Shown here: positions 50,384-58,965 of the stretch, in pieces | How positions within the stretch are numbered: position 1 is the stretch's first letter | Layout: the number at the start of each line of letters is the position of its first letter | DNA from: Bacteroidales bacterium | GTDB taxonomy: Bacteria > Bacteroidota > Bacteroidia > Bacteroidales > UBA932 | Direction of reading: 5' to 3' | DNA: 64,000 bases | Assembly (NCBI GenBank): GCA_017550655.1 | Contig: JAFZOK010000024.1 | Span: 124,001-188,000, forward strand | Program-made: the position numbers and the translations under genes | The notes under the pieces: model-generated | Database searches by the model: none | The model's input: the letters and a program-made list of their open reading frames with translations, nothing else | What the model was told of the DNA's origin: nothing

Positions 50384-50391
50384 CAAATATA
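50384..50391 (-). promoter_or_regulatory. -7 element for the acyltransferase gene
   Basis: TATATTTG on the minus strand (CAAATATA on plus). It decides the start codon at 50362. Confidence 0.55.
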
Positions 50392-50403
50392 ATCAATCCT
50401 GTC

Positions 50404-51312
50404 TTAAATCAGGGATTTCTTTTTGGCCCAGCCGCGGGCGAACGAGGCAAAAGTCGGAATCGTGTTCTCCTGGTTTCTTACCACTGTGTAATGCCGTCTG
50501 ATTTTTGCGGTGTCTTCCAGTTCCGTTATGGAAACTGGTCTCAGGATTCCTTTGGAAATCAGATCATTTACCTGGCTCTTCCATAGGAAGGAGACCAGAG
50601 GCGGAGCCGTTGAGGAAGTGCCCCTCCCGTATTCCACAAGGAATTTTATCGCTGAGGAAGGGTCTTTCATTGTGGCCGCGATGTTCAGGGAGGAAGGGTT
50701 GATGCCGGAATCTGAAAGCATTGCGGAGATTTCCGCACTTGTTTCAGCGTCTCCTTCATATAGTAGAAGCCTTGTCTCTGCGATGTCTATATACTGGTTT
50801 TCCTTTATCAGCGACGGGGAAACCGCAAGCAGAGTGTCCGTGAAGAAATAGTCCAGGTCCTCTTCCTTTCCTCCGGACTTGATTCCGACACTCACTTCAC
50901 CGGCGTTGACAGACCTTTCGATTTGTTTGAGATCCAGTATCTTGTGGCTGATGCTGCTCTTGGGTGAGAGGCGGCACCAATCTGCTGCAAAGTCGGGGAA
51001 CATTCCAAAGTACAAGGCACGCGGGATTCCAATCGTAAAGTTTCCTTCAGTAACTGTGGAAAGGAGTGCGCTTTCCTGGGTCATTTCCTTGTAAAGAGCC
51101 AGAATCTTCTTTGCCTTTTCCAGCAGGATTTCTCCGCTGTAGGTAAGATGGTATTTATTGCCCTCCCTGGAGAACAGTTCCACCTTGTACTGGTCTTCCA
51201 GAGTTTTGATATGCTTGCTGACTGCCGGCTGGGAAATGCCCAGAGTCTCGGCCGTGCGGCTAAAGTTCAGAAACTCGGCTGCCGTAACAAAAACTTTCAG
51301 TCTGAAATCCAT
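50404..51312 (-). CDS. LysR-type transcriptional regulator
   Basis: A 302-residue protein with an N-terminal winged helix-turn-helix (LNFSRTAETLGISQPAVSKHIKTLEDQY, about residues 13-40) and a LysR substrate-binding domain (GNFTIGIPRALY, FTDTLLAVSPSLI). Function not readable from the window. It lies divergent from the HTH-cupin gene with about 150 bases between; a control link with either neighbour is possible but unproven. Confidence 0.92.
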   Translation of the reverse strand: MDFRLKVFVTAAEFLNFSRTAETLGISQPAVSKHIKTLEDQYKVELFSREGNKYHLTYSGEILLEKAKKILALYKEMTQESALLSTVTEGNFTIGIPRALYFGMFPDFAADWCRLSPKSSISHKILDLKQIERSVNAGEVSVGIKSGGKEEDLDYFFTDTLLAVSPSLIKENQYIDIAETRLLLYEGDAETSAEISAMLSDSGINPSSLNIAATMKDPSSAIKFLVEYGRGTSSTAPPLVSFLWKSQVNDLISKGILRPVSITELEDTAKIRRHYTVVRNQENTIPTFASFARGWAKKKSLI

Positions 51313-51462
51313 ATTTTCATCTGCTTAACAGCCACTAATATAATGAATTTTATTGATTTCTGCTATTGTTGCAGGGCGAATTTGTTACGGCTGCGGTATA
51401 ATTTATGCATCAGGAGAAAGAAAAAAATATTATTTTCGCTTCGAATTTATAAGCAAAAGGAC

Positions 51463-52038
51463 ATGAACAGGGTCGACACTAAAATTGGTAACCGGATAAA
51501 ATCGGTCCGTGAAGCCAAGAAAATGACGGTTGAAGATATCAAGAAAGAAACAGGATTAAGCAAATCTTATCTGAAAGAGATTGAAAATGATGATGATACA
51601 CCGAATCTTGGTAATGTGTCTAAAATTTCAAAAGTATTAGGAATCAGAACTGGAACTTTCCTGGACGGGGAGGAAGACCTTTCTCCTGTTGTTTCTTCTC
51701 TCAAGTCGAGGAGAAGGGTAAACGGCATCCGCGGCCGCAGCGCCGGAAGAGACCACATGCACTTCTTTTCTCTTTCATCGCAGAAGAAAAACAGGCAGAT
51801 GGACGCTACTGTAGTTGTTCTGGACCCGGCCGGGGGAAAGAAATACTATGCATCTCACGAAGGGGAGGAGTTCCTGCTTGTGCTCGATGGCAAGCTTGAA
51901 GTCGGATACGGAAAGCAGGTTTATGTCCTCAAGCCGGGGCAGAGCATTTATTACGATTCGATAGTTCCCCACCATCTTGCTTCAGCTCTCAAGAAGAAAC
52001 CCTGCAGGATACTTGCAGTAACATATTTCCCTGCTTAA
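51463..52038 (+). CDS. XRE-family regulator with C-terminal cupin
   Basis: A 191-residue protein: HTH at about residues 8-62 (SVREAKKMTVEDIKKETGLSKSYLKEIE), linker, then a cupin at about 115-190 (SHEGEEFLLVLDGKLEVGYG, YYDSIVPHHLASA with HH). The start at ATG 51463 follows a region without coding character; a longer frame from 51148 exists but overlaps the LysR gene. Eleven bases separate it from the acyl-CoA synthetase, so it probably regulates that gene, perhaps in response to a lipid or a CoA ester. The pairing is common in Bacteroidota. Confidence 0.85.
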   Translation: MNRVDTKIGNRIKSVREAKKMTVEDIKKETGLSKSYLKEIENDDDTPNLGNVSKISKVLGIRTGTFLDGEEDLSPVVSSLKSRRRVNGIRGRSAGRDHMHFFSLSSQKKNRQMDATVVVLDPAGGKKYYASHEGEEFLLVLDGKLEVGYGKQVYVLKPGQSIYYDSIVPHHLASALKKKPCRILAVTYFPA

Positions 52039-52049
52039 TACCCTTATCT

Positions 52050-53798
52050 ATGGCAGATTCTAAAAAGAAGTTCCGCAGTTCCGCTTCCAGAAGGGTTTCA
52101 GATATTCTGGCTGACATCCAGAAAAGGCTAAGAAGAAAAAGCCGTGAACTTCCGCTTTCTGACAGGACAATCGGCCAGTGGCTTGAGAAATGGGCCTGCG
52201 AATGTCCGGACAGGGAGGCGCTGGTATATTCAGACCGTGACCTGAGGTTCACATATTCCCAGCTGAATCACCGTGTGGACACTTTGGCCAAGGGATTCAT
52301 AGGAATAGGTGTGACACGCGGAACCCACGTTGGCATCTGGGCGACGAATGTTCCTGACTGGCTGACCGTTATGTATGCCTGTGCCAAGATTGGGGCGGTG
52401 TGCGTTACAGTTAACACCAATTACCAGCAGAACGAGCTGGAGTATCTTTGCAAGGACGCGGACCTTCATACTCTGTGCATCATAGACCGCGACAGGGATA
52501 CGGATTTTCTCGGAATGACCTACAAGATGCTTCCCGAGCTCAGGGAATGCGAGAGAGGCAAACTTGAGAGCAGCCGTTTCCCATATCTTAAGAACGTGGT
52601 TTTCATCGGCCAGGAGAAGTACCGCGGGATGTACAACACCCAGGAACTTCTTATTCTCGGCGAAAACACGGAGGACACTGAACTTGACAGGCTGAAAGGC
52701 CAGGTAAAGTGCAACGATGTTGTCAATATGCAGTACACATCGGGGACGACAGGTTTCCCTAAAGGAGTAATGCTTACTCACCGCAACATTACCAACAACG
52801 GTTTTCTGACCGGTGAGCACATGCTTTTTTCCTCATCCGACAGGCTATGCTGCTGCGTTCCGCTTTTCCACTGCTTTGGAATAGTGCTGGCCACGATGAA
52901 CGTCATCACCCACGGTTGCACCCAGATAATGGTGGAGAGGTTCGACCCTCTGGTGGTGCTGGCTTCCATCCACCGCGAGAAGTGCACATCTGTCTATGGA
53001 GTGCCTACAATGTATATCGCGATGCTCACACACCCTATGTTCAAGATGTTCAATCTCAGGAGTCTGAGAGTGGGCATTATGGCCGGGGCCCTCTGCCCGA
53101 TAGAGCTTATGCGTGAGGTGGAGGACAAGATGTATATGAGGGTTACCAGCGTTTATGGCCTGACTGAGGCTTCGCCTGGAATGACTCACACCAGATACGA
53201 GCAGTCTTTCGAGGAAAGATGCACAACGGTGGGTTACGAGTTTGAGCACACTGAAGTCAAGATAATCGAGCCGGGAACCGGGCGTTTCTGCGATGTGGGA
53301 GAGATTGGGGAATTCTGCAACCGCGGCTACAACAATATGGCCGGCTATTACAATAATCCGGAAGCCACGGCGGAAACTATCGACAAGGACGGATGGCTTC
53401 ATTCCGGAGACCTCGGCTATCTGGACGGGAACGGAAACTTCAGGGTAACCGGCAGAATAAAGGATATGATCATCCGCGGAGGAGAAAATATCTACCCGAG
53501 GGAGATAGAGGAGTTCCTGTATCATCTTCCGGGAGTCCAGGATGTCCAGGTTGCCGGATTGCCTTCCAAGAAGTACGGTGAGGTTGTGGCGGCGTACATA
53601 ATCCAGAAAGAAGGTGCCAGCCTTACGCCTGAAATAGTGCGTGATTACTGTATGGGAAAGATTTCAAGATTCAAGATACCTAAATACGTTCTTTTTGTAG
53701 ACGAGTATCCTCTGACCGGCAGCGGCAAGATACAGAAGTTCAAGCTGAAGGATATAGGGCTCAAGATGCTCGCCGATCAGGGTGTCAGGATTGAATAG
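52050..53798 (+). CDS. AMP-forming acyl-CoA synthetase
   Basis: ATP-dependent CoA ligase for a fatty or other carboxylic acid. The AMP-binding core is QYTSGTTGFPKGVMLTHRN (near residue 230). VYGLTEASPGMTHTRYE follows, then GWLHSGDLGYLDGNGNFRV and RIKDMIIRGGENIYPREIEE (near 470), and the C-terminal lysine in SGKIQKFKL. The length of 582 residues and the LTEASPG element place it in the medium/long-chain FadD-like group. Substrate unknown. Co-transcribed with the HTH-cupin regulator. Confidence 0.92.
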   Translation: MADSKKKFRSSASRRVSDILADIQKRLRRKSRELPLSDRTIGQWLEKWACECPDREALVYSDRDLRFTYSQLNHRVDTLAKGFIGIGVTRGTHVGIWATNVPDWLTVMYACAKIGAVCVTVNTNYQQNELEYLCKDADLHTLCIIDRDRDTDFLGMTYKMLPELRECERGKLESSRFPYLKNVVFIGQEKYRGMYNTQELLILGENTEDTELDRLKGQVKCNDVVNMQYTSGTTGFPKGVMLTHRNITNNGFLTGEHMLFSSSDRLCCCVPLFHCFGIVLATMNVITHGCTQIMVERFDPLVVLASIHREKCTSVYGVPTMYIAMLTHPMFKMFNLRSLRVGIMAGALCPIELMREVEDKMYMRVTSVYGLTEASPGMTHTRYEQSFEERCTTVGYEFEHTEVKIIEPGTGRFCDVGEIGEFCNRGYNNMAGYYNNPEATAETIDKDGWLHSGDLGYLDGNGNFRVTGRIKDMIIRGGENIYPREIEEFLYHLPGVQDVQVAGLPSKKYGEVVAAYIIQKEGASLTPEIVRDYCMGKISRFKIPKYVLFVDEYPLTGSGKIQKFKLKDIGLKMLADQGVRIE

Positions 53799-53805
53799 TT
53801 TTCCT

Positions 53806-53813
53806 TATTTTTG
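53806..53813 (+). promoter_or_regulatory. -7 element for the M64 peptidase gene
   Basis: TATTTTTG, nine bases before ATG 53823; the -33 element is not clear. Confidence 0.4.
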
Positions 53814-53822
53814 CGGCTTGTT

Positions 53823-55871
53823 ATGAGAAAAATAGGATTGGCGGCAATATTGCTTGCCGCGTTGATTGCTGTCTCCTGCAAGGGAAAGGGAGACAAGCCT
53901 GAAGCTGAAACACTCAGTGTGAATCCAACCACGCTGTCACTGCTCCCGAATTCATCGGGGACAATAGATATAACCTCCAATGTAGCCTGGACGGTTACCG
54001 CTCCGGCGGGCTTTACCGCAACTCCAACGTCCGGCAGCAAAAACGGGACAATAAAGGTTACTGCAGGCCCTTCACCGATTTCGGGTTTTCTGAAGGTCCA
54101 GGGCAAGACCAAATCCGCAACGGTTTCACTGACGGCGGCAGAGGCAGATCTGGCTCTGTCAGAGACAGGCGGCACTATTACTTATGAGGCCGGCGGTACA
54201 GTTTCTTTCCAGGTTATCTGCAACGGAGAGTGGACAATCACTCTTCCGAGTCCAAAACCTGACTGGCTGACAAGCGTTACTCCGTCATCCGGTAGCAAAG
54301 ACGCTACCGTTACCGTTAAAACCGGACTTAATGGAGGCAAGACAAAACTCCAGACCTTCCTGACCGTAAAATGCGGAAAGAAGACGGTTTATTACACCAT
54401 AACCAAGGATCCGGCACCTAATATCGCTCCGACAAAGCCAACGAACCTGCAGCCAACAGGAAGTAATGTGGAAACTATTGCCACCTTCTCGTGGAATGCT
54501 TCTACAGACCTTAACGGTGACAAGATCACCTATACGGTGATGCTTTCCACGGACAATAGCAACTGGACTTCTTTTGGAACAACTGAAAAGACATCGCTGA
54601 AGAACAGCAAACCTCTGGAAAAGAACACCAAGTATTATTATAAGGTTGTCGCCGATGACGGATATGAGGGTGGAAAGACAGAGAGCGACGTGGTTACCTT
54701 CACTACTGGCAACAGCAAGAATACCTGGGCGGACGGAGAGGTTAAGCAGTATAACGTAAACCCTGACGGATCCATTACGGAAGTGCCTCTGGGTTCCACT
54801 CCAAGAGGCGTAAGGCTGATTTACACCGGAGACGGCTACACCCAGGACCTTTACACTTACGGTGGGCAGTTCGACAAGGAAGTTGATGCCGGAATCAAGG
54901 CTCTTTTTGAGTACGAGCCTTACAAGTCCTATACAAGCTACTTTACTATCTACAAGGTTGCCGCATATTCCAACGAGGCCGGAATCAGCATCGGCAACGA
55001 TTATGAGCATCCTAAGACAAAGGTTGACACCAAGTTCAAGTGCACCTGGGAGGGCGGAGGTTCCACAGGCATCGATTGTGACGCTGACATTGTTGCGGAA
55101 TATGCTGCCAAGTGCCCTGGAATCAAAGGAAGTACGGAAGACGATACTTGGGTTAACCTTACCTGGTGTCCTGTGAGCATAATCATCAACGCTGAGGTTT
55201 ATGCCGGAACCAACATTTGGATTGGAGTCGGCGGAGGATTGAATATGATATCCATAGCCCAGACTCCTGCGCGAGAGGCAGGCGGCGGTTTCGGTAATAC
55301 CCTCAGGCACGAGTACGGAGGCCACGGTTTCGGCCTGCTGGACGACGAGTACGTTTATTATTACACTCAGGCTCTGCCTCACGACGAGGAAGAGGATTAC
55401 CGTTACTGGCAAGCTGCCGGTGCTCTTTGCAACACTTATGTTCCGGAGTGGAATACCGCTGAAAACACCTGGTATTCCGATCCTGAGCATTGCAACCTTT
55501 CCCTTACTCCAAAGGTGGAGGGCGTAAACTGGAACACATTTGCTTCCAGAGAAGATTACGCTCCGGCCCAGATCAAGCTCTTTTCGGGAAGTTCATATTA
55601 CGGAAAGGGAATTTACCGTTCTGAATATACCAGTTGCATGGTGGACAACATTCCTCATTACAACACCATCAGTCGATGGAAGATCTATTGCAGAATCAAG
55701 ATATCCGCAGGCGAGACTCCAAGCCTGGAGGAATTCATGTCCAAGGACACTGACAGGGTCAACACTTACGCTTCCGGCTCACCGGCCACCAAATCCGGCA
55801 CCAGGATGAAGTGCAAGGGTCCTCTCCTCAAGAAATCCAGGCATTCCAAACCTTACCGCCTGAGACGGTAA
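53823..55871 (+). CDS. M64 (IgA-type) metallopeptidase with BACON and FN3 modules
   Basis: A surface or secreted lipoprotein (MRKIGLAAILLAALIAVSC, Cys19). Two BACON-like Ig modules (SVNPTTLSLLPNSSGTIDI near 25-105, then to about 195), an FN3 module (APTKPTNLQPTGSN...TTGNSKN, about 200-300), and an M64 peptidase catalytic domain. The zinc site is LRHEYGGHGFGLLDDEY near residue 492 (H-E-x2-H-x5-D). The M64 founder cleaves immunoglobulin A; other members act on mucin or other glycoproteins. Start at ATG 53823; a TTG four codons upstream is less likely. The BACON modules suggest mucin or glycan anchoring; the substrate is unknown. Confidence 0.88.
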   Translation: MRKIGLAAILLAALIAVSCKGKGDKPEAETLSVNPTTLSLLPNSSGTIDITSNVAWTVTAPAGFTATPTSGSKNGTIKVTAGPSPISGFLKVQGKTKSATVSLTAAEADLALSETGGTITYEAGGTVSFQVICNGEWTITLPSPKPDWLTSVTPSSGSKDATVTVKTGLNGGKTKLQTFLTVKCGKKTVYYTITKDPAPNIAPTKPTNLQPTGSNVETIATFSWNASTDLNGDKITYTVMLSTDNSNWTSFGTTEKTSLKNSKPLEKNTKYYYKVVADDGYEGGKTESDVVTFTTGNSKNTWADGEVKQYNVNPDGSITEVPLGSTPRGVRLIYTGDGYTQDLYTYGGQFDKEVDAGIKALFEYEPYKSYTSYFTIYKVAAYSNEAGISIGNDYEHPKTKVDTKFKCTWEGGGSTGIDCDADIVAEYAAKCPGIKGSTEDDTWVNLTWCPVSIIINAEVYAGTNIWIGVGGGLNMISIAQTPAREAGGGFGNTLRHEYGGHGFGLLDDEYVYYYTQALPHDEEEDYRYWQAAGALCNTYVPEWNTAENTWYSDPEHCNLSLTPKVEGVNWNTFASREDYAPAQIKLFSGSSYYGKGIYRSEYTSCMVDNIPHYNTISRWKIYCRIKISAGETPSLEEFMSKDTDRVNTYASGSPATKSGTRMKCKGPLLKKSRHSKPYRLRR

Positions 55872-55905
55872 CCAAATAAGCAATGGCAATGCGATGGCAA
55901 AAATA

Positions 55906-55937
55906 AAAAACGGATGGCCGGTTGACCATCCGTTTTT
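55906..55937. terminator. bidirectional terminator, M64 gene and tRNA-Asp
   Basis: AAAAACGGATGG pairs with CCATCCGTTTTT around an eight-base loop; it serves both converging transcripts. Confidence 0.88.
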
Positions 55938-55938
55938 G

Positions 55939-56013
55939 CGGTGCGTACGAGGCTCGAACTCGTGACCTCCTGCGTGACAGGCAGGCATTCTAACCAAACT
56001 GAACTAACGCACC
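55939..56013 (-). tRNA. tRNA-Asp (GUC anticodon)
   Basis: On the minus strand, the acceptor stem GGTGCGT pairs with ACGCACC; anticodon GTC is at 55978-55976; T-arm GAGTTCGAGCCTC. The discriminator base is G, as in tRNA-Asp; CCA is not encoded. A promoter with both elements lies upstream. Confidence 0.95.
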
Positions 56014-56030
56014 ATTCCGTTTTGGGAGTG

Positions 56031-56061
56031 CAAATATAGATATCTTTTTGGAATGTGCAAA
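56031..56061 (-). promoter_or_regulatory. promoter of tRNA-Asp
   Basis: On the minus strand: -33 TTTG (CAAA at 56058-56061), 19 bases, -7 TATATTTG (CAAATATA at 56031-56038). Confidence 0.75.
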
Positions 56062-56066
56062 CGGTT

Positions 56067-56603
56067 TTATGAAAAAAATGAAAAATGCACGTTCCCGTAA
56101 TGCCGCTCTTTTTTGAAATGCGGATGGGCGGAAAAATCATAGTCTGTCCCGTGTTCCAGGATGAAGTATCCCTGGCCGCTGAGAATAGGGTTCTCCCGGT
56201 TGAAAATCTTGTCCGGAAGGGTATCTATGCCCTCAAGCTTATAGGGTGGGTCCGCGAAGATGAAATCGAACTGGCGATTGCAGATATCCAGGAAATCGAA
56301 GACATTGCTGTGGACGGTACGGATTTCCTTCAGGCCGAGGCTTTTGTGCATCTTGCTGATGAAAGAGGCGTTTTTGCGGTTCATTTCCACGCAGATGGCT
56401 TCTTTTCCGCCTCTGGAGATAAACTCCGCACTGATACTGCCGGTGCCGCCAAAAAGGTCCAGGAGGCTGAATCCCTCCAGTTCATACTCGCTTTCTAGGA
56501 TGTTGAAAAGACCCTCCTTGGCAAAATCCGTGGTAGGCCTGGCAGGATAGCCTGCCGGCGGGTTTATGGTCTTTCCCTTGAGTTTTCCTCCGATTATTCT
56601 CAT
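56067..56603 (-). CDS. rsmD: 16S rRNA guanine-N2 methyltransferase RsmD
   Basis: N2-methylation of G966 in 16S rRNA. N-terminal MRIIGGKLKGKTINPPAGYPARPTTDFAKEGLFNIL is the RsmD signature. SAM-binding LLDLFGGTGSISAEFISRGG lies near residue 48, and catalytic FADPPYKL near 116. Length 178 residues. Seven bases after the DUF3822 gene, the usual pairing in Bacteroidota. Confidence 0.93.
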   Translation of the reverse strand: MRIIGGKLKGKTINPPAGYPARPTTDFAKEGLFNILESEYELEGFSLLDLFGGTGSISAEFISRGGKEAICVEMNRKNASFISKMHKSLGLKEIRTVHSNVFDFLDICNRQFDFIFADPPYKLEGIDTLPDKIFNRENPILSGQGYFILEHGTDYDFSAHPHFKKERHYGNVHFSFFS

Positions 56604-56610
56604 TTTAGGT

Positions 56611-57117
56611 CTAGAGGCAGAGCTTTATGTCCTTGACATAGGATTTGAGCATCTTCAGCTGGGAGTCGTCTGCCTTCCCTATGAGGTTTACCGTTGTCTG
56701 CTGAGGGTTTATCTGGCTCTTGCTGAGAAGTTCCAGCATATAGTAGACTGCTGTAGGAAAGTCTACGGTGTGGTAGCTGTTTGCGGCAATCAGCTTTTCT
56801 CCTTCCGCCAGGAGGATGCAGGTTTGCCTGCGCTCCATGTCAAAATCAACGATAAGCTTGTTGTGGTCCTTGAGGGCGGAAAGGTCTTTCAGATGCTTGA
56901 AGACTGTTGGCAGTACGCCGGGTTCGGGAGTGATGGAGCGGTTTCTGCCCTCCCAGCTGTAAATCAGGACCGCAGAATACTGAGGAACCGGTACAGAAAG
57001 AACTTCTGCATCTTTTTCCGTTGGGAATAAGGTGCAGAAGATAGTTTCCCGGTTTTTCCTGTCTGAAAAACCTTCAGGTACGAGAGTGAAAAGATGTGTC
57101 GGAGAGTATTCGGACAT
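56611..57117 (-). CDS. DUF3822-like protein, short form
   Basis: A 168-residue protein whose C-terminal half (TCILLAEGEKLIAANSYHTVDFPTAVYYMLELLSKSQINPQ) resembles DUF3822, a family with an actin/ATPase-like fold that is usually found beside rsmD in Bacteroidota. DUF3822 proteins are normally about 250-270 residues, so this one is short at the N-terminus. Its start overlaps the preceding gene's stop by one base (TAATG). Function unknown. Confidence 0.65.
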   Translation of the reverse strand: MSEYSPTHLFTLVPEGFSDRKNRETIFCTLFPTEKDAEVLSVPVPQYSAVLIYSWEGRNRSITPEPGVLPTVFKHLKDLSALKDHNKLIVDFDMERRQTCILLAEGEKLIAANSYHTVDFPTAVYYMLELLSKSQINPQQTTVNLIGKADDSQLKMLKSYVKDIKLCL

Positions 57118-57803
57118 TATTCCCAGTTACCTGCGTTGTTGTTAGGAGCATCAATGCTTCCAACCTTCAGGCCAGGGAACTTGTTCATCTTGTCTTTCTC
57201 GCAGTTGAGATTTACCAGAAGCTGGTGATCCATGCCTTTGAGAAGATCGTTGAAAGGAATAGTTGCCTCAAACAGAGGAACATCCACGCCTGAAACCTGC
57301 TTTACTATACTCTTCATTCCAATCTTGGCGCCATCTGAGAAAGGAATCTCGGCAAGCTTGTCAACATCGAAATCATCTCTCTTGAGGAGAGTGTCCCTTA
57401 CGTTGATTTCGCTCTTGATGGAGAACACCAGATTCTTGTCGCCTTTCTTGTAGAGCTCGTAAAGATCCTTGTCTGTGAGCCTGTTCTTCTTGTTGGCATT
57501 CCTTACCGCATCCGTATGAGCTACCATTGCGGAGTCGTTAACGGAACCGATCTGCATGTTGATGATCATCTTGTCATTCTTGTAGAAATCAGCCAGGGAA
57601 TCCAGTGTGGAGGCGAATTTTCCGTATTTGTTCTTGTAGGCAACCTGAAGATCGCGGATGTCTTTCAGTTTCTGAATTGCAACCTGCTCTCTTGCAGCTC
57701 TTTCTTCGTTGAACTTGATTGGTTTCATTACGCCCTTGACAATCAGGTATCCCAACAGGATGATGATGATAGGGAGAATAACAATGGTAAATAACTTTTT
57801 CAT
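57117..57803 (-). CDS. membrane-anchored protein of unknown function
   Basis: One N-terminal helix (residues 4-24, LFTIVILPIIIILLGYLIVKG). After it come a probable coiled coil (EERAAREQVAIQKLKDIRDLQVAYKNKYG) and a soluble domain facing the periplasm (VNVRDTLLKRDDFDVDKL-like, then VSGVDVPLFEATIPFNDLLKGMD). The VAYKNKYGKFASTLDSLADFY segment resembles the helix of pseudopilins, but there is no prepilin cleavage site. Conserved in Bacteroidota, role unknown. First gene of a three-gene leftward operon with DUF3822 and rsmD. A minus -7 element, TATTTTTG (CAAAAATA at 57841-57848), precedes it. Confidence 0.65.
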   Translation of the reverse strand: MKKLFTIVILPIIIILLGYLIVKGVMKPIKFNEERAAREQVAIQKLKDIRDLQVAYKNKYGKFASTLDSLADFYKNDKMIINMQIGSVNDSAMVAHTDAVRNANKKNRLTDKDLYELYKKGDKNLVFSIKSEINVRDTLLKRDDFDVDKLAEIPFSDGAKIGMKSIVKQVSGVDVPLFEATIPFNDLLKGMDHQLLVNLNCEKDKMNKFPGLKVGSIDAPNNNAGNWE

Positions 57804-57840
57804 ATGTGTGTTTCTTATTTCCTTATTGGTTTAACAAGGA

Positions 57841-57886
57841 CAAAAATAAAAAAAATCTTCTCATCAAGCAATAATTTTTAATTTTG
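57841..57886. promoter_or_regulatory. divergent -7 elements for the membrane protein gene and the DHH gene
   Basis: CAAAAATA (57841-57848) is a minus-strand TATTTTTG. TAATTTTG (57879-57886) faces right, 15 bases before ATG 57902. Confidence 0.5.
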
Positions 57887-57901
57887 CCTTTCGTTAGAGT
57901 T

Positions 57902-58942
57902 ATGAAAATAGAGCCGAATATCGCAAGGAGCTTTTGTGATTTGCTCCTTCCCGCAAGGAAAATCGTTTTGGCTGGCCATCTTAATCCTGATGGGGACTGT
58001 ATCGGAAGCCTTACTGGAATGAAGGCTTGGCTGGACAGTTTCTATAGGGGAAAAGGGCCGGTTGGGATATCCGTGATTGTTCCTAACCGGATTCCGTATT
58101 ATCTGATGTTCATGCATGGAGCAGATTCCATCATCATCTCTTCAGAAGCTCCGGATCAGGCCCGTGCTCTTGTGGAAGATGCTGACATTGTTGTCTGTAT
58201 GGATCTTAACAGCCTAGCCCGGACAGAAGATATTGCGGAAACCATAAGGAAAAGCCCTGCCCGCAAGATTATGATAGACCATCATCCGATGCCTGAAAAA
58301 TTTGCGGATCTTATTGTTTCCACGACAGAAGTGTCTTCAGCTTCCGAGCTTGCCTGGTGGCTAGTTTCTGAAGCCTCCAGCCAGACGGGGACCGAAATCC
58401 CCGCTGAGTGCAAGGAGTCTTTCTACACGGGAATGATGACGGATACCAACAATTTCTGCAACTCCGTGTTCCCTTCCACTTTCCTGATGGCTTCCCAGAT
58501 CGCCGAGGCCGGGATAGACAGGGAAAAGATCCAGATGGAGATAATGAACAGTTTCTCCGAGGAGAGAATGAGGCTGATGGGGCTTATGCTTAAGGATAAG
58601 ATGACGGTTTATCCTGATTTGAAGGCGGCTGTGCTGGTGCTGGACCAGAAAACGAAAGACAATTACAATTATCAGGAAGGAGACTCCGAGGGATTCGTGA
58701 ATCTGCCGCTTCAGATAAAGAATGTTGAAATTTCCGCGCTTTTTACGCAGGGAGATGGATATATTAAAGTATCTTTGCGGAGCAAAGGGAATGTATCGGT
58801 GAACCGGCTCTCCCGCCTGTTCTTCAATGGCGGCGGGCACGAGAGGGCAGCCGGAGGGCGTATTTATGATATGCCGATCGGGGATGTAGCGGATTATTTC
58901 GAGAAATCTCTGAGGCTGTTCCTCGGGGGATTCTCGGCATAA
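57902..58942 (+). CDS. nrnA: DHH-family phosphoesterase (NrnA-like oligoribonuclease / PAP phosphatase)
   Basis: A DHH/DHHA1 enzyme that degrades short oligonucleotides and 3'-phosphoadenosine phosphate. Metal-binding LAGHLNPDGDCIGSLTGMKAWL at about residues 28-48, IDHHPMPE (DHH motif) near 128-135, and the DHHA1 domain with FFNGGGHERAAGGRI near 312. Start ATG 57902 (MKIEPNIARS); a TTG at 57884 lies inside the -7 element. 346 residues. Monocistronic or first of a cluster with two FKBP genes. Confidence 0.9.
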   Translation: MKIEPNIARSFCDLLLPARKIVLAGHLNPDGDCIGSLTGMKAWLDSFYRGKGPVGISVIVPNRIPYYLMFMHGADSIIISSEAPDQARALVEDADIVVCMDLNSLARTEDIAETIRKSPARKIMIDHHPMPEKFADLIVSTTEVSSASELAWWLVSEASSQTGTEIPAECKESFYTGMMTDTNNFCNSVFPSTFLMASQIAEAGIDREKIQMEIMNSFSEERMRLMGLMLKDKMTVYPDLKAAVLVLDQKTKDNYNYQEGDSEGFVNLPLQIKNVEISALFTQGDGYIKVSLRSKGNVSVNRLSRLFFNGGGHERAAGGRIYDMPIGDVADYFEKSLRLFLGGFSA

Positions 58943-58965
58943 CTTTTGATGTAGATTAGATTAGT

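Noticed and set aside
50384-50391. ATG 50386 as start of the beta-helix acyltransferase
   Set aside because: It overlaps the -7 element of its own promoter, so translation must begin at ATG 50362.
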